From: CAYMAZ01 sp964526285
GTDB lineage: Bacteria > Bacteroidota > Bacteroidia > Bacteroidales > DTU049
Assembly (NCBI GenBank): GCA_964526285.1
Contig: CAZGIW010000053.1
Span: forward strand, 1-26,896
Direction: 5' to 3'
DNA length: 26,896 nt
This document shows positions 7,619 to 14,848 of this stretch, in pieces. Below the pieces are notes generated by a model. The model was given only the letters and a program-made list of their open reading frames with translations, was not told where the DNA came from and did not search any database. The translations under genes were made by a program, and so were the position numbers. How positions within the stretch are numbered: the first letter of the stretch is position 1; each line of letters starts with the position of its first letter.

Positions 7619-9991
7619 ATGATAGCTATAAAAATTATACATTTTATGCAATACATGTTGTCCAGACTTTGCTTTACATTAAGCAGCGTGATTTTATTTG
7701 TTGGGTTTACTTTTAGTCAGGGAATTGCCATTGGTCAGTGGAGAGAGCATTTGCCATACAACTATGTTGTTTCAGTTGCAGATGCAGTAGATAAAATATA
7801 TGCAGCCACACCTTATGCATTGTTCTCATACGATAAAGACGATTATTCGCTTGAAAGATATTCAAAAGTCAGTGTTTTGTCTGATGTTGGTCTTAGTTCG
7901 GTTGAGTGGCATTCACAAATGAATACACTTATCATAGGTTATACCAACGGGAATCTGGATATGCTGCAGGGAAACACAGTACAGAATATAAGTGATATAA
8001 AAAGATCTTCAATACTCGGGAGTAAAAAAATTAACAGAATATCCATACGTGGAGATAATGTTTATTTATGTTGTGATTTTGGAATTGTTTTGTTCGATTT
8101 TCAAAAGATGGAGATAAAGGATACGTATTTTATTGGTCCAAACGGAGCCCAGATTCCTGTTTTTGATATTGCTTTTCTTAATGATAGCATCTATGCCGCC
8201 ACTGGCAATGGTATTTATTCAGCGGATATTAACAATCCCAATCTTCCAAATTTTAACAATTGGTATCTTGACTCTTCATTAATCAGAACTGGCTTTGATT
8301 TTAATCTGATACATAATTTTCAGGGAAAACTCATCGTCAATATTACTCAAAATTTATGGGATTCAGACACAAGTTTTGTGAAAATTACCGGAGGATGGGA
8401 AGCTCTTCCTCAGTTATCAGCCACAAATAAGTATAGGTTTAGGTCATATGGGAATTCTTTCATTGTAGCTCAGACAGCAAGCATCATGATTATGGATCAG
8501 GATTTGAATCAGGAGAATGTTCTTTGGTCTTTTGATGATAATTTCATTTATCCAAATGATGTGGTCAGAGATTCAGAAGATGAAAATGTTTTCTGGATAG
8601 GAGACAGGTCATTGGGGCTCATCCGGAACTCAAATATCTGGAGCAATGAATATATTTATCCTTCAGGGCCATTTACTCCAGATGTTTACAATCTTGTTTC
8701 TGCTCAGGGAAAAGTTATTGGAGTTCCGGGAGCACGTAACATTAGCTGGAACAATGCTTTTAAAAGGCTTGGATATTTTGCTTTTGAAAATGAAAGCTGG
8801 GTCAACAAAAACAACCTCACCACAGCTGGTTTTGATACATTGTGGGATGCTCTATCGGTTGCTTTTGATCCACAAAATCCTTCACGATGGTTTATTGGGT
8901 CTTTTGGTAAAGGGATTGCAGAAATTCATAATCATGAGCTGGTAAACGTTTATAATGCTAACAATACAACAATGTCAGGAACAGTAGGTTGGCCAGGCAC
9001 TGTTCACGTTTCAGGACTTAAATTTGATAATCAAAATAATCTGTGGGTCACAACTTCATATACAAATCAATGTATCAGTGTGAAAACATGGGATAATACA
9101 TGGTATAGTTATGACCTTCCAGTGGTTTCATCAACTGATATTTATTCAGATATAGTTATTGACCGCTGGGGTACAAAATGGATTATCATGCCAAAAGGAG
9201 GAGGAATGGTGGTTTTCAATGAAAACGGAACATTTGACAATCGAACTGATGATCAGTATCTTCGGCTTACAAATTCAATCGGGAAAGGAAATCTGCCCAG
9301 TATGAATGTGTATTCCATTGCAGAGGATAAGGATGGAAGAATATGGATTGGTACTGATAAAGGGATTGCTGTGTTTTATTATCCGCAAAATATCTTTACC
9401 GGACAAAATTTTGACGCTCAGCAAATATTGGTTGAGGTGGGCGGATATGTTCAGCCTTTGATGGAAAGTGAAGTTGTGAACTGTATTGTTGTTGACGGAG
9501 CCAATCGTAAATGGATAGGCACAGATAAAGGAGGTGTGTTTCTGCTTTCTCCCGACGGAACCGAAGAAATCTATCATTTCACAACAGAGAACAGCCCGAT
9601 TTTGTCCAATTCTATTGGAAGTATTGCCATTACACCCGAAACCGGAGAGGTCTTTTTTGGAACATATGAAGGATTGATTTCTTTTAAAAGTACAGCCACA
9701 GAAGCTCCCCCTGCCTACACTGATTCAGTGCTTGTGTATGCATATCCAAATCCGGTGAAACCAGATTATACAGGGACAATTGCGGTGAAAAATCTGGTTT
9801 ATAATTCATGGGTGAAGATAACAGACATATATGGTAATCTGATTTTTGAAACCCGTGCATTGGGAGGTCAGGCAGTGTGGGACGGTAAAATGCCCGACGG
9901 AACAAAACCACGCTCTGGTGTATTTCTGGTTTTTGCAACTGATAATGATGGCACTGAAACACTTGTGACAAAAATTCTTTTTATTAACTAA
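7619..9991 (+). CDS. porZ: PorZ-like type IX secretion attachment-complex protein
   Basis: A 790-residue exported protein. The best signal peptide starts at Met13 (about 7655), with cleavage before the Gly-Ile-Ala-Ile-Gly-Gln-Trp-Arg-Glu-His segment typical of PorZ. The rest is a two-propeller protein with repeated blades; two read Trp-Ile-Gly-Thr-Asp-Lys-Gly, as in two-component-regulator propellers. The C-terminal 83 residues, from Ala-Tyr-Pro-Asn-Pro, form a T9SS sorting-like domain. In Porphyromonas gingivalis PorZ works with PorU, PorV and PorQ on the outer surface and binds A-LPS, which PorU attaches to cargo. recO follows after 15 bases, an arrangement I know from other Bacteroidota. 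A weak TAATTTCG at 7587-7594 may be the -7 box. A generic propeller-sensor function is the main alternative. Confidence 0.85.
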   Translation: MIAIKIIHFMQYMLSRLCFTLSSVILFVGFTFSQGIAIGQWREHLPYNYVVSVADAVDKIYAATPYALFSYDKDDYSLERYSKVSVLSDVGLSSVEWHSQMNTLIIGYTNGNLDMLQGNTVQNISDIKRSSILGSKKINRISIRGDNVYLCCDFGIVLFDFQKMEIKDTYFIGPNGAQIPVFDIAFLNDSIYAATGNGIYSADINNPNLPNFNNWYLDSSLIRTGFDFNLIHNFQGKLIVNITQNLWDSDTSFVKITGGWEALPQLSATNKYRFRSYGNSFIVAQTASIMIMDQDLNQENVLWSFDDNFIYPNDVVRDSEDENVFWIGDRSLGLIRNSNIWSNEYIYPSGPFTPDVYNLVSAQGKVIGVPGARNISWNNAFKRLGYFAFENESWVNKNNLTTAGFDTLWDALSVAFDPQNPSRWFIGSFGKGIAEIHNHELVNVYNANNTTMSGTVGWPGTVHVSGLKFDNQNNLWVTTSYTNQCISVKTWDNTWYSYDLPVVSSTDIYSDIVIDRWGTKWIIMPKGGGMVVFNENGTFDNRTDDQYLRLTNSIGKGNLPSMNVYSIAEDKDGRIWIGTDKGIAVFYYPQNIFTGQNFDAQQILVEVGGYVQPLMESEVVNCIVVDGANRKWIGTDKGGVFLLSPDGTEEIYHFTTENSPILSNSIGSIAITPETGEVFFGTYEGLISFKSTATEAPPAYTDSVLVYAYPNPVKPDYTGTIAVKNLVYNSWVKITDIYGNLIFETRALGGQAVWDGKMPDGTKPRSGVFLVFATDNDGTETLVTKILFIN

Positions 9992-10006
9992 TTCTATATC
10001 ATTACG

Positions 10007-10729
10007 ATGTGGCAATCTGCAAAGGGGATTTTATTAAAAAGAATACCTTATGCTGAAAATAGATTCATTTTAAAGATATTTACTGAAAATGAAGGAGTTC
10101 TCTCGTTTTCAATACGGCCTGACACAAAATCTGGAAAAGGCAAAAACAGATCTGTGCTCGGACAACCATTAAGCATTATTGAATTTGAATTTGTTGGAAA
10201 AGCACACTCTGATATACATACAGCCAGAAACATTCATCTTGATTATCCATTCAGTTTGATACCACACGATTTTTACAGACAAAGTATTGTCATGTTTATG
10301 AATGAACTCATCTTGCAAACAATCAAACTGCCGTTGAGTGATAATAAAATATATTGTTTTTTGAAAGATTCGCTTTTGTTGCTTGACAACGCTAATGTGA
10401 ACATTGGTAATTTTCCCTTGTGGTTTATCATACAACTAAGTTCTTCACTTGGCATAGGACCAGTCTTTTCTGAAAAGATGAAAGATGATATTTTTGACCT
10501 TGTGACAGGGAATTTTGTAAAATCTGATGCAATACCCGGAGTACATCTCTCAACAGAAATGTCAGAAATATTAAATGTATTTATTTGTTCCGGATTTCCT
10601 CCTAAGGAGAATTTTTTACACAAAGACAGGCAGTTTCTTCTGAATTTTATGCTCGATTATCTGTCTTTTCATGCCGATTTTAAAACTGATTTCAAGTCAG
10701 TTCAGATTCTAAATGCAATTTTTAAATAA
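10007..10729 (+). CDS. recO: DNA repair protein RecO
   Basis: A 240-residue RecO. The N-terminal OB-fold is at about 1-80, with the family opening of a short strand, Gly-Ile-Leu-Leu-Lys-Arg and the Tyr-x-Glu-x-x segment. An all-helical C-terminal domain follows. The zinc-finger cysteines found in some RecO proteins are absent. RecO mediates RecA loading on SSB-coated single-stranded DNA with RecR and RecF, and anneals complementary strands. The start is only 15 bases from the porZ stop, so the two genes share a transcript although their functions are unrelated. Confidence 0.9.
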   Translation: MWQSAKGILLKRIPYAENRFILKIFTENEGVLSFSIRPDTKSGKGKNRSVLGQPLSIIEFEFVGKAHSDIHTARNIHLDYPFSLIPHDFYRQSIVMFMNELILQTIKLPLSDNKIYCFLKDSLLLLDNANVNIGNFPLWFIIQLSSSLGIGPVFSEKMKDDIFDLVTGNFVKSDAIPGVHLSTEMSEILNVFICSGFPPKENFLHKDRQFLLNFMLDYLSFHADFKTDFKSVQILNAIFK

Positions 10730-10733
10730 AAAA

Positions 10734-10764
10734 GTTGCTATTTTAAAAAAAATGTTTATTTTTG
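10734..10764 (+). promoter_or_regulatory. Promoter of the T9SS cargo gene
   Basis: GTTG at 10734-10737, a 19-base spacer, then TATTTTTG at 10757-10764. The ATG follows 28 bases later. The upstream element starts 5 bases after the recO stop codon. Confidence 0.65.
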
Positions 10765-10792
10765 CAGCATTAATTTTAAAAAAACATTGTCT

Positions 10793-11857
10793 ATGAAAAA
10801 ATTGTATGTTATTATTTTAGTGTTGGTTGCAGCTTTTGCAACTCAGGCACAGGTTGTAATTCCTCAGTTAGAAACTCAGATTTACAACGAAAGAAGTGTT
10901 GCTGATGTGAACATTCCTTTCTCAAAAGTAACTCTTGACACAATGGGATGGAATGATTTTGTTACGTATTCAGCTACTGTTTATTCTTCAGGATGGTCTG
11001 TTGGTGGTTATGTATTCGGAACTAGTGGTGATGTAGGTAGTGGGACTTACTTTAACACATTTGCTCAGGGTTATATTAATGATTTTTCTGCAAATGTTGG
11101 TATTGTTGGTGCTCTCATCTGGGTAAGTGATGTTGACATTCAGTCAGCTTCAGGTTGTGATATCCAAATCAAAGCTGCAAAAGTGAATGGCACAAGTTCA
11201 TATACTGATGGAACTAACACCTACAATATTGATTGTCCAGGTGCTGCTCTTGCCACAACTTCATTCAATATCAATGATGTTGACACAGTGTGGGCTTCTG
11301 CTGCCGGAATTATCGGTGTAGATTTCCCAACAACAGTTTTAATTGCTCCCGGTGAAGATCTTGCCATTATTTTTGATGCAAGCAACTGTACTACTTTAGG
11401 AGATACCATCGGAGTTATTGCTTCTGATGACGGTGTAATTGATATGATTTATGGTGATGATTACACTTGGCTTTATTATCCTGGTTTATCTAATTATGTG
11501 TTGTATGAACACATTGTTACAGGCGGAAATGATAATATGCCAGCAGTATTCGCTATTGTTGACCTTGACTATGTAAATGTAGAAGATGTCGATTTCTTCC
11601 AGAACATGCAACTCACACTTGCTCCAAACCCCACAGCTGACATTCTTTCAATTGCTTATGCAGTGAATCAGAACATGAATGCTCAGGTTGATATCATAGA
11701 TATGAACGGACGCATTGTTTATACAGCTGATTTTGGATTTATTACAAGCGGTGCTTATGGATACACAGTTGACGTAAGTGGTTTTGCTGCTGGTCAGTAC
11801 TATGTAAGTTTTGCAACAGATGCAGGTCGTCTTACCAAAAAACTGATTGTTCAGTAA
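10793..11857 (+). CDS. Secreted protein with T9SS type A sorting domain
   Basis: A 354-residue protein. The upstream TTG at 10787 is less likely; the ATG at 10793 gives a standard signal peptide (Lys-Lys, hydrophobic core, cleavage after Gln-Ala-Gln at about 20). The middle, about 30-265, is a beta-rich, Asp/Gly/Ser/Thr-rich domain with three Cys that I do not recognise. The last 77 or so residues form a type A C-terminal sorting domain: Leu-Ala-Pro-Asn-Pro-Thr, then Ile-Asp-Met-Asn-Gly-Arg, then Gly-x-Tyr-x-Val-x-Phe and a final Lys-Lys-Leu-Ile-Val-Gln. It would be secreted by T9SS and anchored to the surface after CTD removal. It has its own promoter and ends in a strong terminator, so it is monocistronic. 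Confidence 0.85.
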   Translation: MKKLYVIILVLVAAFATQAQVVIPQLETQIYNERSVADVNIPFSKVTLDTMGWNDFVTYSATVYSSGWSVGGYVFGTSGDVGSGTYFNTFAQGYINDFSANVGIVGALIWVSDVDIQSASGCDIQIKAAKVNGTSSYTDGTNTYNIDCPGAALATTSFNINDVDTVWASAAGIIGVDFPTTVLIAPGEDLAIIFDASNCTTLGDTIGVIASDDGVIDMIYGDDYTWLYYPGLSNYVLYEHIVTGGNDNMPAVFAIVDLDYVNVEDVDFFQNMQLTLAPNPTADILSIAYAVNQNMNAQVDIIDMNGRIVYTADFGFITSGAYGYTVDVSGFAAGQYYVSFATDAGRLTKKLIVQ

Positions 11858-11875
11858 TTCTAAAAAATATTTTTT

Positions 11876-11909
11876 AAAAAAAAGCTGTCCAAACCGGACA
11901 GCTTTTTTT
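11876..11909 (+). terminator. Rho-independent terminator after the T9SS cargo gene
   Basis: A stem of AAAAGCTGTCC and GGACAGCTTTT around the loop AAACC is flanked by A and T runs. It could stop transcription in both directions. Confidence 0.88.
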
Positions 11910-11936
11910 ATCTTCTTCAGTTTGTTATTTTTTTTT

Positions 11937-11944
11937 TATTTTTG
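11937..11944 (+). promoter_or_regulatory. -7 promoter box of prs
   Basis: TATTTTTG ends 17 bases before the prs ATG. A TTTG at 11921-11924 lies too close (12-base spacing) to be a normal upstream element. Confidence 0.5.
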
Positions 11945-11961
11945 CAGAAATTTTCAAAGCA

Positions 11962-12906
11962 ATGTCTCCAAAAGTTCTCATTTATTCAGGCCAGGCAAGT
12001 GAGTATCTTGCCAAAAAAATTGCCAAAGCCCATGGTTCAGACCTGGGGAAAGTCACATATACAAAATTTAGTGACGGAGAATTTGAAGTGTCATTTGAAA
12101 ATACAGTCAGAGGGTCAGAACTGTTTATTATTCAGTCCACATTCTCTCCTGTTGATAATTTGTTTGAATTATTATTGCTCATTGATGCAGCCAAAAGAGC
12201 TTCAGCACATCATATTTATGCTGTGATGCCCTATTACGGCTTTGCCCGCCAGGACAGAAAAAGCAAACCACGTGTGGCAATTGGAGCAAAACTTATTGCC
12301 AATCTTTTATGTGCAGCAGGGGTGAACAGAATTATTACTATGGATTTGCATTCAGATCAGATTCAAGGATTTTTTGATGTGCCCGTTGATCATCTCTATG
12401 CTTCAACAATTTTTGTTCCTTATCTAATGAATCTGAATCTTCCAAATCTCATTGTAGCATCTCCTGATACAGGAGGAACTAAAAGAGCCAATGCCTATGC
12501 AAAATTTCTTAATTCAGACCTTGTGATTTGTTATAAGCAAAGAGAAAAGGCGAATCAGATAGGAGGAATGATGCTCATTGGTGATGTGAAAGGAAAAGAT
12601 GTGGTACTGCTTGATGATATCATTGATACAGCTGGAACAATAACAAAAGCTGCCGATTTGATGATGGAATCAGGTGCAAACAGTGTCAGAGCAATGTGTA
12701 CACATGCACTGCTTTCTTCAAATGCAGTAGAAAAAATTGAAAAATCATCACTTCAGGAAGTGATTGTTACAGATACAATACCTGTAAAGCAACAATCAAA
12801 CAAATTAACAGTACTTTCAGTTGCCGAACTTTTTGCTGATGTCATTCACCGAAATATCAGATGTGAATCTATCAGCACTCACTTTAATATTAATACTATT
12901 ATTTAA
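11962..12906 (+). CDS. prs: Ribose-phosphate pyrophosphokinase (PRPP synthetase)
   Basis: Makes 5-phosphoribosyl pyrophosphate from ribose 5-phosphate and ATP for purine, pyrimidine, His, Trp and NAD synthesis. The 314 residues match family length. Phe-Ser-Asp-Gly-Glu is at 36-40, the ATP-binding flexible-loop region Phe-Ala-Arg-Gln-Asp-Arg-Lys at 94-100, and the metal-ligand His130 in Asp-Leu-His. The PRPP signature Leu-Leu-Asp-Asp-Ile-Ile-Asp-Thr-Ala-Gly-Thr is at about 216-226. ctc follows 27 bases after its stop, so the two are likely cotranscribed. Confidence 0.97.
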   Translation: MSPKVLIYSGQASEYLAKKIAKAHGSDLGKVTYTKFSDGEFEVSFENTVRGSELFIIQSTFSPVDNLFELLLLIDAAKRASAHHIYAVMPYYGFARQDRKSKPRVAIGAKLIANLLCAAGVNRIITMDLHSDQIQGFFDVPVDHLYASTIFVPYLMNLNLPNLIVASPDTGGTKRANAYAKFLNSDLVICYKQREKANQIGGMMLIGDVKGKDVVLLDDIIDTAGTITKAADLMMESGANSVRAMCTHALLSSNAVEKIEKSSLQEVIVTDTIPVKQQSNKLTVLSVAELFADVIHRNIRCESISTHFNINTII

Positions 12907-12933
12907 TAACACTTTAAAAATTAATTTAAAATT

Positions 12934-13593
12934 ATGAAAACAGTATCATTGAGCGGTTCTCTCAGAGAGAACGTAGGGAAAAAAGATGCTAAGACCATTC
13001 GCAAATCAGGGCTTGTTCCCTGTGTTATATACGGTGGCAAAGAGCAGGTTCATTTTACAATGGATGAACGCAATTTTAAAAATCTGGTGTTTACACCCGA
13101 AGTTTGTTTTGTTGATCTTGATATCAGCGGAAAAAAATACGCTGTCATCCTTCAGGATGTTCAGTATCATCCTGTTACAGACAAAATTCTTCATGCGGAT
13201 TTTTTGGAACTGCTTGATGGGAAACCCATTAAATTAAGTGTTCCTGTTCGTCTTACAGGTACTTCTCCAGGAGTTTTAAAAGGCGGTCGTCTTGCATTAA
13301 AGCTCAGAAAAATTCCATTGAAAGCCATGGCAGATGATATGCCACAGGAAATTGTACTCAGTATTTCTAAACTTGAAATTGGAGATAAAATCAAAGCTTC
13401 TCAGGTGAAATCAGATAAATATGAATTGTTACTCAATGAAAATGTTGTTCTCGTGATGATTCTGAAAGCAAGAGCTGTTGTTTTGGAAGAAGGTGAAGAA
13501 GGTGAAGAAGGAACTGAAGGCGCAGAAGGAGCAGATGCAACTGAGGCAAAGACTGATGATTCAAAATCAGAAGAGCAGAAATCTGAGGAATAG
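12934..13593 (+). CDS. rplY: 50S ribosomal protein L25 / general stress protein Ctc
   Basis: A 219-residue two-domain L25/Ctc protein. The N-terminal 5S-rRNA-binding L25 domain is at about 1-92 (Gly-Lys-Lys-Asp-Ala-Lys, Arg-Lys-Ser-Gly-Leu-Val-Pro, then Asp-Val-Gln-Tyr-His-Pro). The TL5/Ctc C-terminal domain is at about 95-183. A very acidic Glu/Gly/Ala/Asp tail covers 185-219. It binds 5S rRNA in the large subunit. The tail is longer than the folded core needs and is low-complexity, as in many Ctc homologues. The prs-ctc-pth order is common in bacteria; here a terminator separates ctc from pth. Confidence 0.94.
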   Translation: MKTVSLSGSLRENVGKKDAKTIRKSGLVPCVIYGGKEQVHFTMDERNFKNLVFTPEVCFVDLDISGKKYAVILQDVQYHPVTDKILHADFLELLDGKPIKLSVPVRLTGTSPGVLKGGRLALKLRKIPLKAMADDMPQEIVLSISKLEIGDKIKASQVKSDKYELLLNENVVLVMILKARAVVLEEGEEGEEGTEGAEGADATEAKTDDSKSEEQKSEE

Positions 13594-13618
13594 ATTTTTT
13601 CTATCAAAAAATATTAAG

Positions 13619-13645
13619 ACCCCGGCAAGAAGTCGGGGTTTTTTT
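13619..13645 (+). terminator. Rho-independent terminator after rplY/ctc
   Basis: An eight-pair stem, ACCCCGGC with GTCGGGGT (one G-U), surrounds the loop AAGAA and is followed by a T run. Confidence 0.9.
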
Positions 13646-13679
13646 CAATACTTGCATCATAAAGGACTATTCTTATGGG

Positions 13680-13708
13680 TTTGTTGAAAAAATTAATTCA
13701 TATTTTTG
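13680..13708 (+). promoter_or_regulatory. Promoter of pth
   Basis: TTTG at 13680-13683 and TATTTTTG at 13701-13708, spaced by 17 bases. Both lie downstream of the longer possible pth start (13675), so this promoter argues for the ATG at 13726. Confidence 0.55.
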
Positions 13709-13725
13709 CCGCAGAGAAAGAAATC

Positions 13726-14340
13726 ATGTATTCTGAAAATAAATTTCTTATTGCTGGACTAGGAAATGTGGGAGATAAATATCTAAACACCCGACACAAT
13801 GCCGGTTTTCTATGTGTAGATGCTTTGGCGAAGGAATACGAGACTGAATTTGTTGATGGTCGCTATGGATTTACGTGTCAGTTCAGGATTAAGAATAAAA
13901 CCATCATCCTGCTGAAACCCACCACATTTATGAATCTCAGTGGAAAAGCGGTTATGCACTATATGGAAAAAGAAAAAATTGCCCCTGAAAAGCTTTTGAT
14001 TATTGCAGATGATGTGGCTTTGCCATTCGGACAGGTCAGAATCAGAAAGAAGGGTGGGGCAGGAGGTCATAATGGGTTGCAGAATATTATTGATTTACTT
14101 GGCAATTCAGAATATGCACGTATACGCATTGGTATTGGAGATCATTTTGTAAAGGGCTATCAGTCAAATTATGTTCTTGGGCAATGGGATGAAACAGAAC
14201 TGAAATATTTGCCAGAAATTGTAAAACATGTTTCAGATTCCTGCAAAACATATGTGATGTCGGGAATTGATATTGCCATGAACAAATTCAACAGCAGAGA
14301 AGTAATCACTAATAATAATGAAAATACTACTAATCAGTAG
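13726..14340 (+). CDS. pth: Peptidyl-tRNA hydrolase
   Basis: Cleaves the ester bond of peptidyl-tRNAs released from stalled ribosomes. From the ATG at 13726 the protein has 204 residues and opens near the family's Leu-Ile-Ala-Gly-Leu-Gly-Asn. Active-site residues are in place: Asn14, catalytic His24 in Thr-Arg-His-Asn, Met69-Asn70, Asp95-Asp96, and Asn116 in Gly-Gly-His-Asn-Gly. A longer frame starts at 13675, but its extra 17 residues match nothing in the family and contain the probable promoter. The last residues are Asn/Thr-rich and differ from the core fold. The tRNA-Arg gene follows 50 bases downstream. Confidence 0.95.
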   Translation: MYSENKFLIAGLGNVGDKYLNTRHNAGFLCVDALAKEYETEFVDGRYGFTCQFRIKNKTIILLKPTTFMNLSGKAVMHYMEKEKIAPEKLLIIADDVALPFGQVRIRKKGGAGGHNGLQNIIDLLGNSEYARIRIGIGDHFVKGYQSNYVLGQWDETELKYLPEIVKHVSDSCKTYVMSGIDIAMNKFNSREVITNNNENTTNQ

Positions 14341-14353
14341 TGCAAAACTCAAC

Positions 14354-14368
14354 ATTGTTGACAACAAT
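14354..14368. promoter_or_regulatory. Perfect 15-bp palindrome in front of the tRNA gene
   Basis: ATTGTTG-A-CAACAAT, seven perfect pairs around one base. It ends 4 bases before the tRNA -7 box (14373-14380). It could be an operator or a weak pth 3' hairpin; no T run follows. Confidence 0.35.
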
Positions 14369-14372
14369 TAAT

Positions 14373-14380
14373 TAAATTTG
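14373..14380 (+). promoter_or_regulatory. -7 promoter box of tRNA-Arg
   Basis: TAAATTTG matches TAnnTTTG and ends 10 bases before the mature tRNA 5' end. Confidence 0.55.
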
Positions 14381-14390
14381 CAAAATCAAA

Positions 14391-14462
14391 GGCTCCGTAG
14401 TTCAATGGATAGAATTTCAGATTCCGGTTCTGAAGATGGGGGTTCGAGTCCCTTCGGAGTCA
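14391..14462 (+). tRNA. tRNA-Arg (anticodon CCG)
   Basis: The full cloverleaf can be folded by hand. The acceptor GGCTCCG pairs with CGGAGTC (one G-U). The D arm GTTC pairs with GAAT. The anticodon stem TCAGA pairs with TCTGA around the loop TTCCGGT, putting CCG at 34-36. The T arm has loop TTCGAGT with a GGGGG/CCCTT stem. The discriminator is A and CCA is not encoded after it. It reads CGG Arg codons. Its last 16 bases are repeated downstream as part of a tandem array. Confidence 0.93.
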
Positions 14463-14497
14463 CACAGAACTTAAAAAATTTTACCTGACATTTGCGA

Positions 14498-14551
14498 CGA
14501 AGGGATGAGAAGTTTATCCCGTTAAGCGAAGCGCAACGGGAAGTCCCTTCG
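14498..14551. repeat. Nested hairpin inside the 95-bp unit
   Basis: Outer stem CGAAGGGA (14498-14505) with TCCCTTCG (14544-14551). Inner stem TCCCGTT (14517-14523) with AACGGGA (14535-14541). Apical GCG (14526-14528) with CGC (14532-14534) around AAG. The outer 3' strand is also the tRNA T-arm/acceptor sequence. Confidence 0.75.
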
Positions 14552-14596
14552 GAGTCACACAGAACTTAAAAAATTTTACCTGACATTTGCGACGAA

Positions 14597-14696
14597 NNNN
14601 NNNNNNNNNNNNNNNNNNNNNNNNNNNNNNNNNNNNNNNNNNNNNNNNNNNNNNNNNNNNNNNNNNNNNNNNNNNNNNNNNNNNNNNNNNNNNNNN
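14597..14696. other. Assembly gap of exactly 100 N
   Basis: The length suggests a placeholder. The flanks are GACGAA and GATGAGAAG, while the intact unit reads GACGAA-GG-GATGAGAAG. The true missing length is therefore predicted to be 2 bases plus a multiple of 95. Confidence 0.95.
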
Positions 14697-14848
14697 GATG
14701 AGAAGTTTATCCCGTTAAGCGAAGCGCAACGGGAAGTCCCTTCGGAGTCACCACTTTTGCATGGCAAGTATCTAATTACTAATGTTTTGCAGTTTTTAAA
14801 TGTGAAATAGGTGACAGATTTGTATTGCTTTAAAACTTACCAACTCCT

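Larger units (their letters stand above)
14447..14753. repeat. 95-bp tandem repeat seeded by the tRNA-Arg 3' end
   Basis: A 17-bp core (AGTCCCTTCGGAGTCAC) occurs at 14447-14463 inside the tRNA, at 14542-14558 and at 14735-14751. The first two are 95 bases apart, and the intervening DNA restarts identically after the second. After the N gap the sequence resumes inside the same unit and finishes with a third core followed by different DNA. That last core is followed by CCA at 14751-14753; the tRNA copy is not. No integrase gene is in the window. Copy number is unknown because of the gap. Confidence 0.9.

Noticed and set aside
7619..9991. Calling the propeller protein a hybrid two-component sensor
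   Set aside because: No kinase, receiver or DNA-binding domain is present; the C-terminus is a sorting-type domain and recO follows, as for porZ.
14447..14753. The 95-bp repeat as a CRISPR array or as extra tRNA genes
   Set aside because: Whole units are identical without variable spacers, and each unit contains only the 3' 16 bases of the tRNA, not a cloverleaf.
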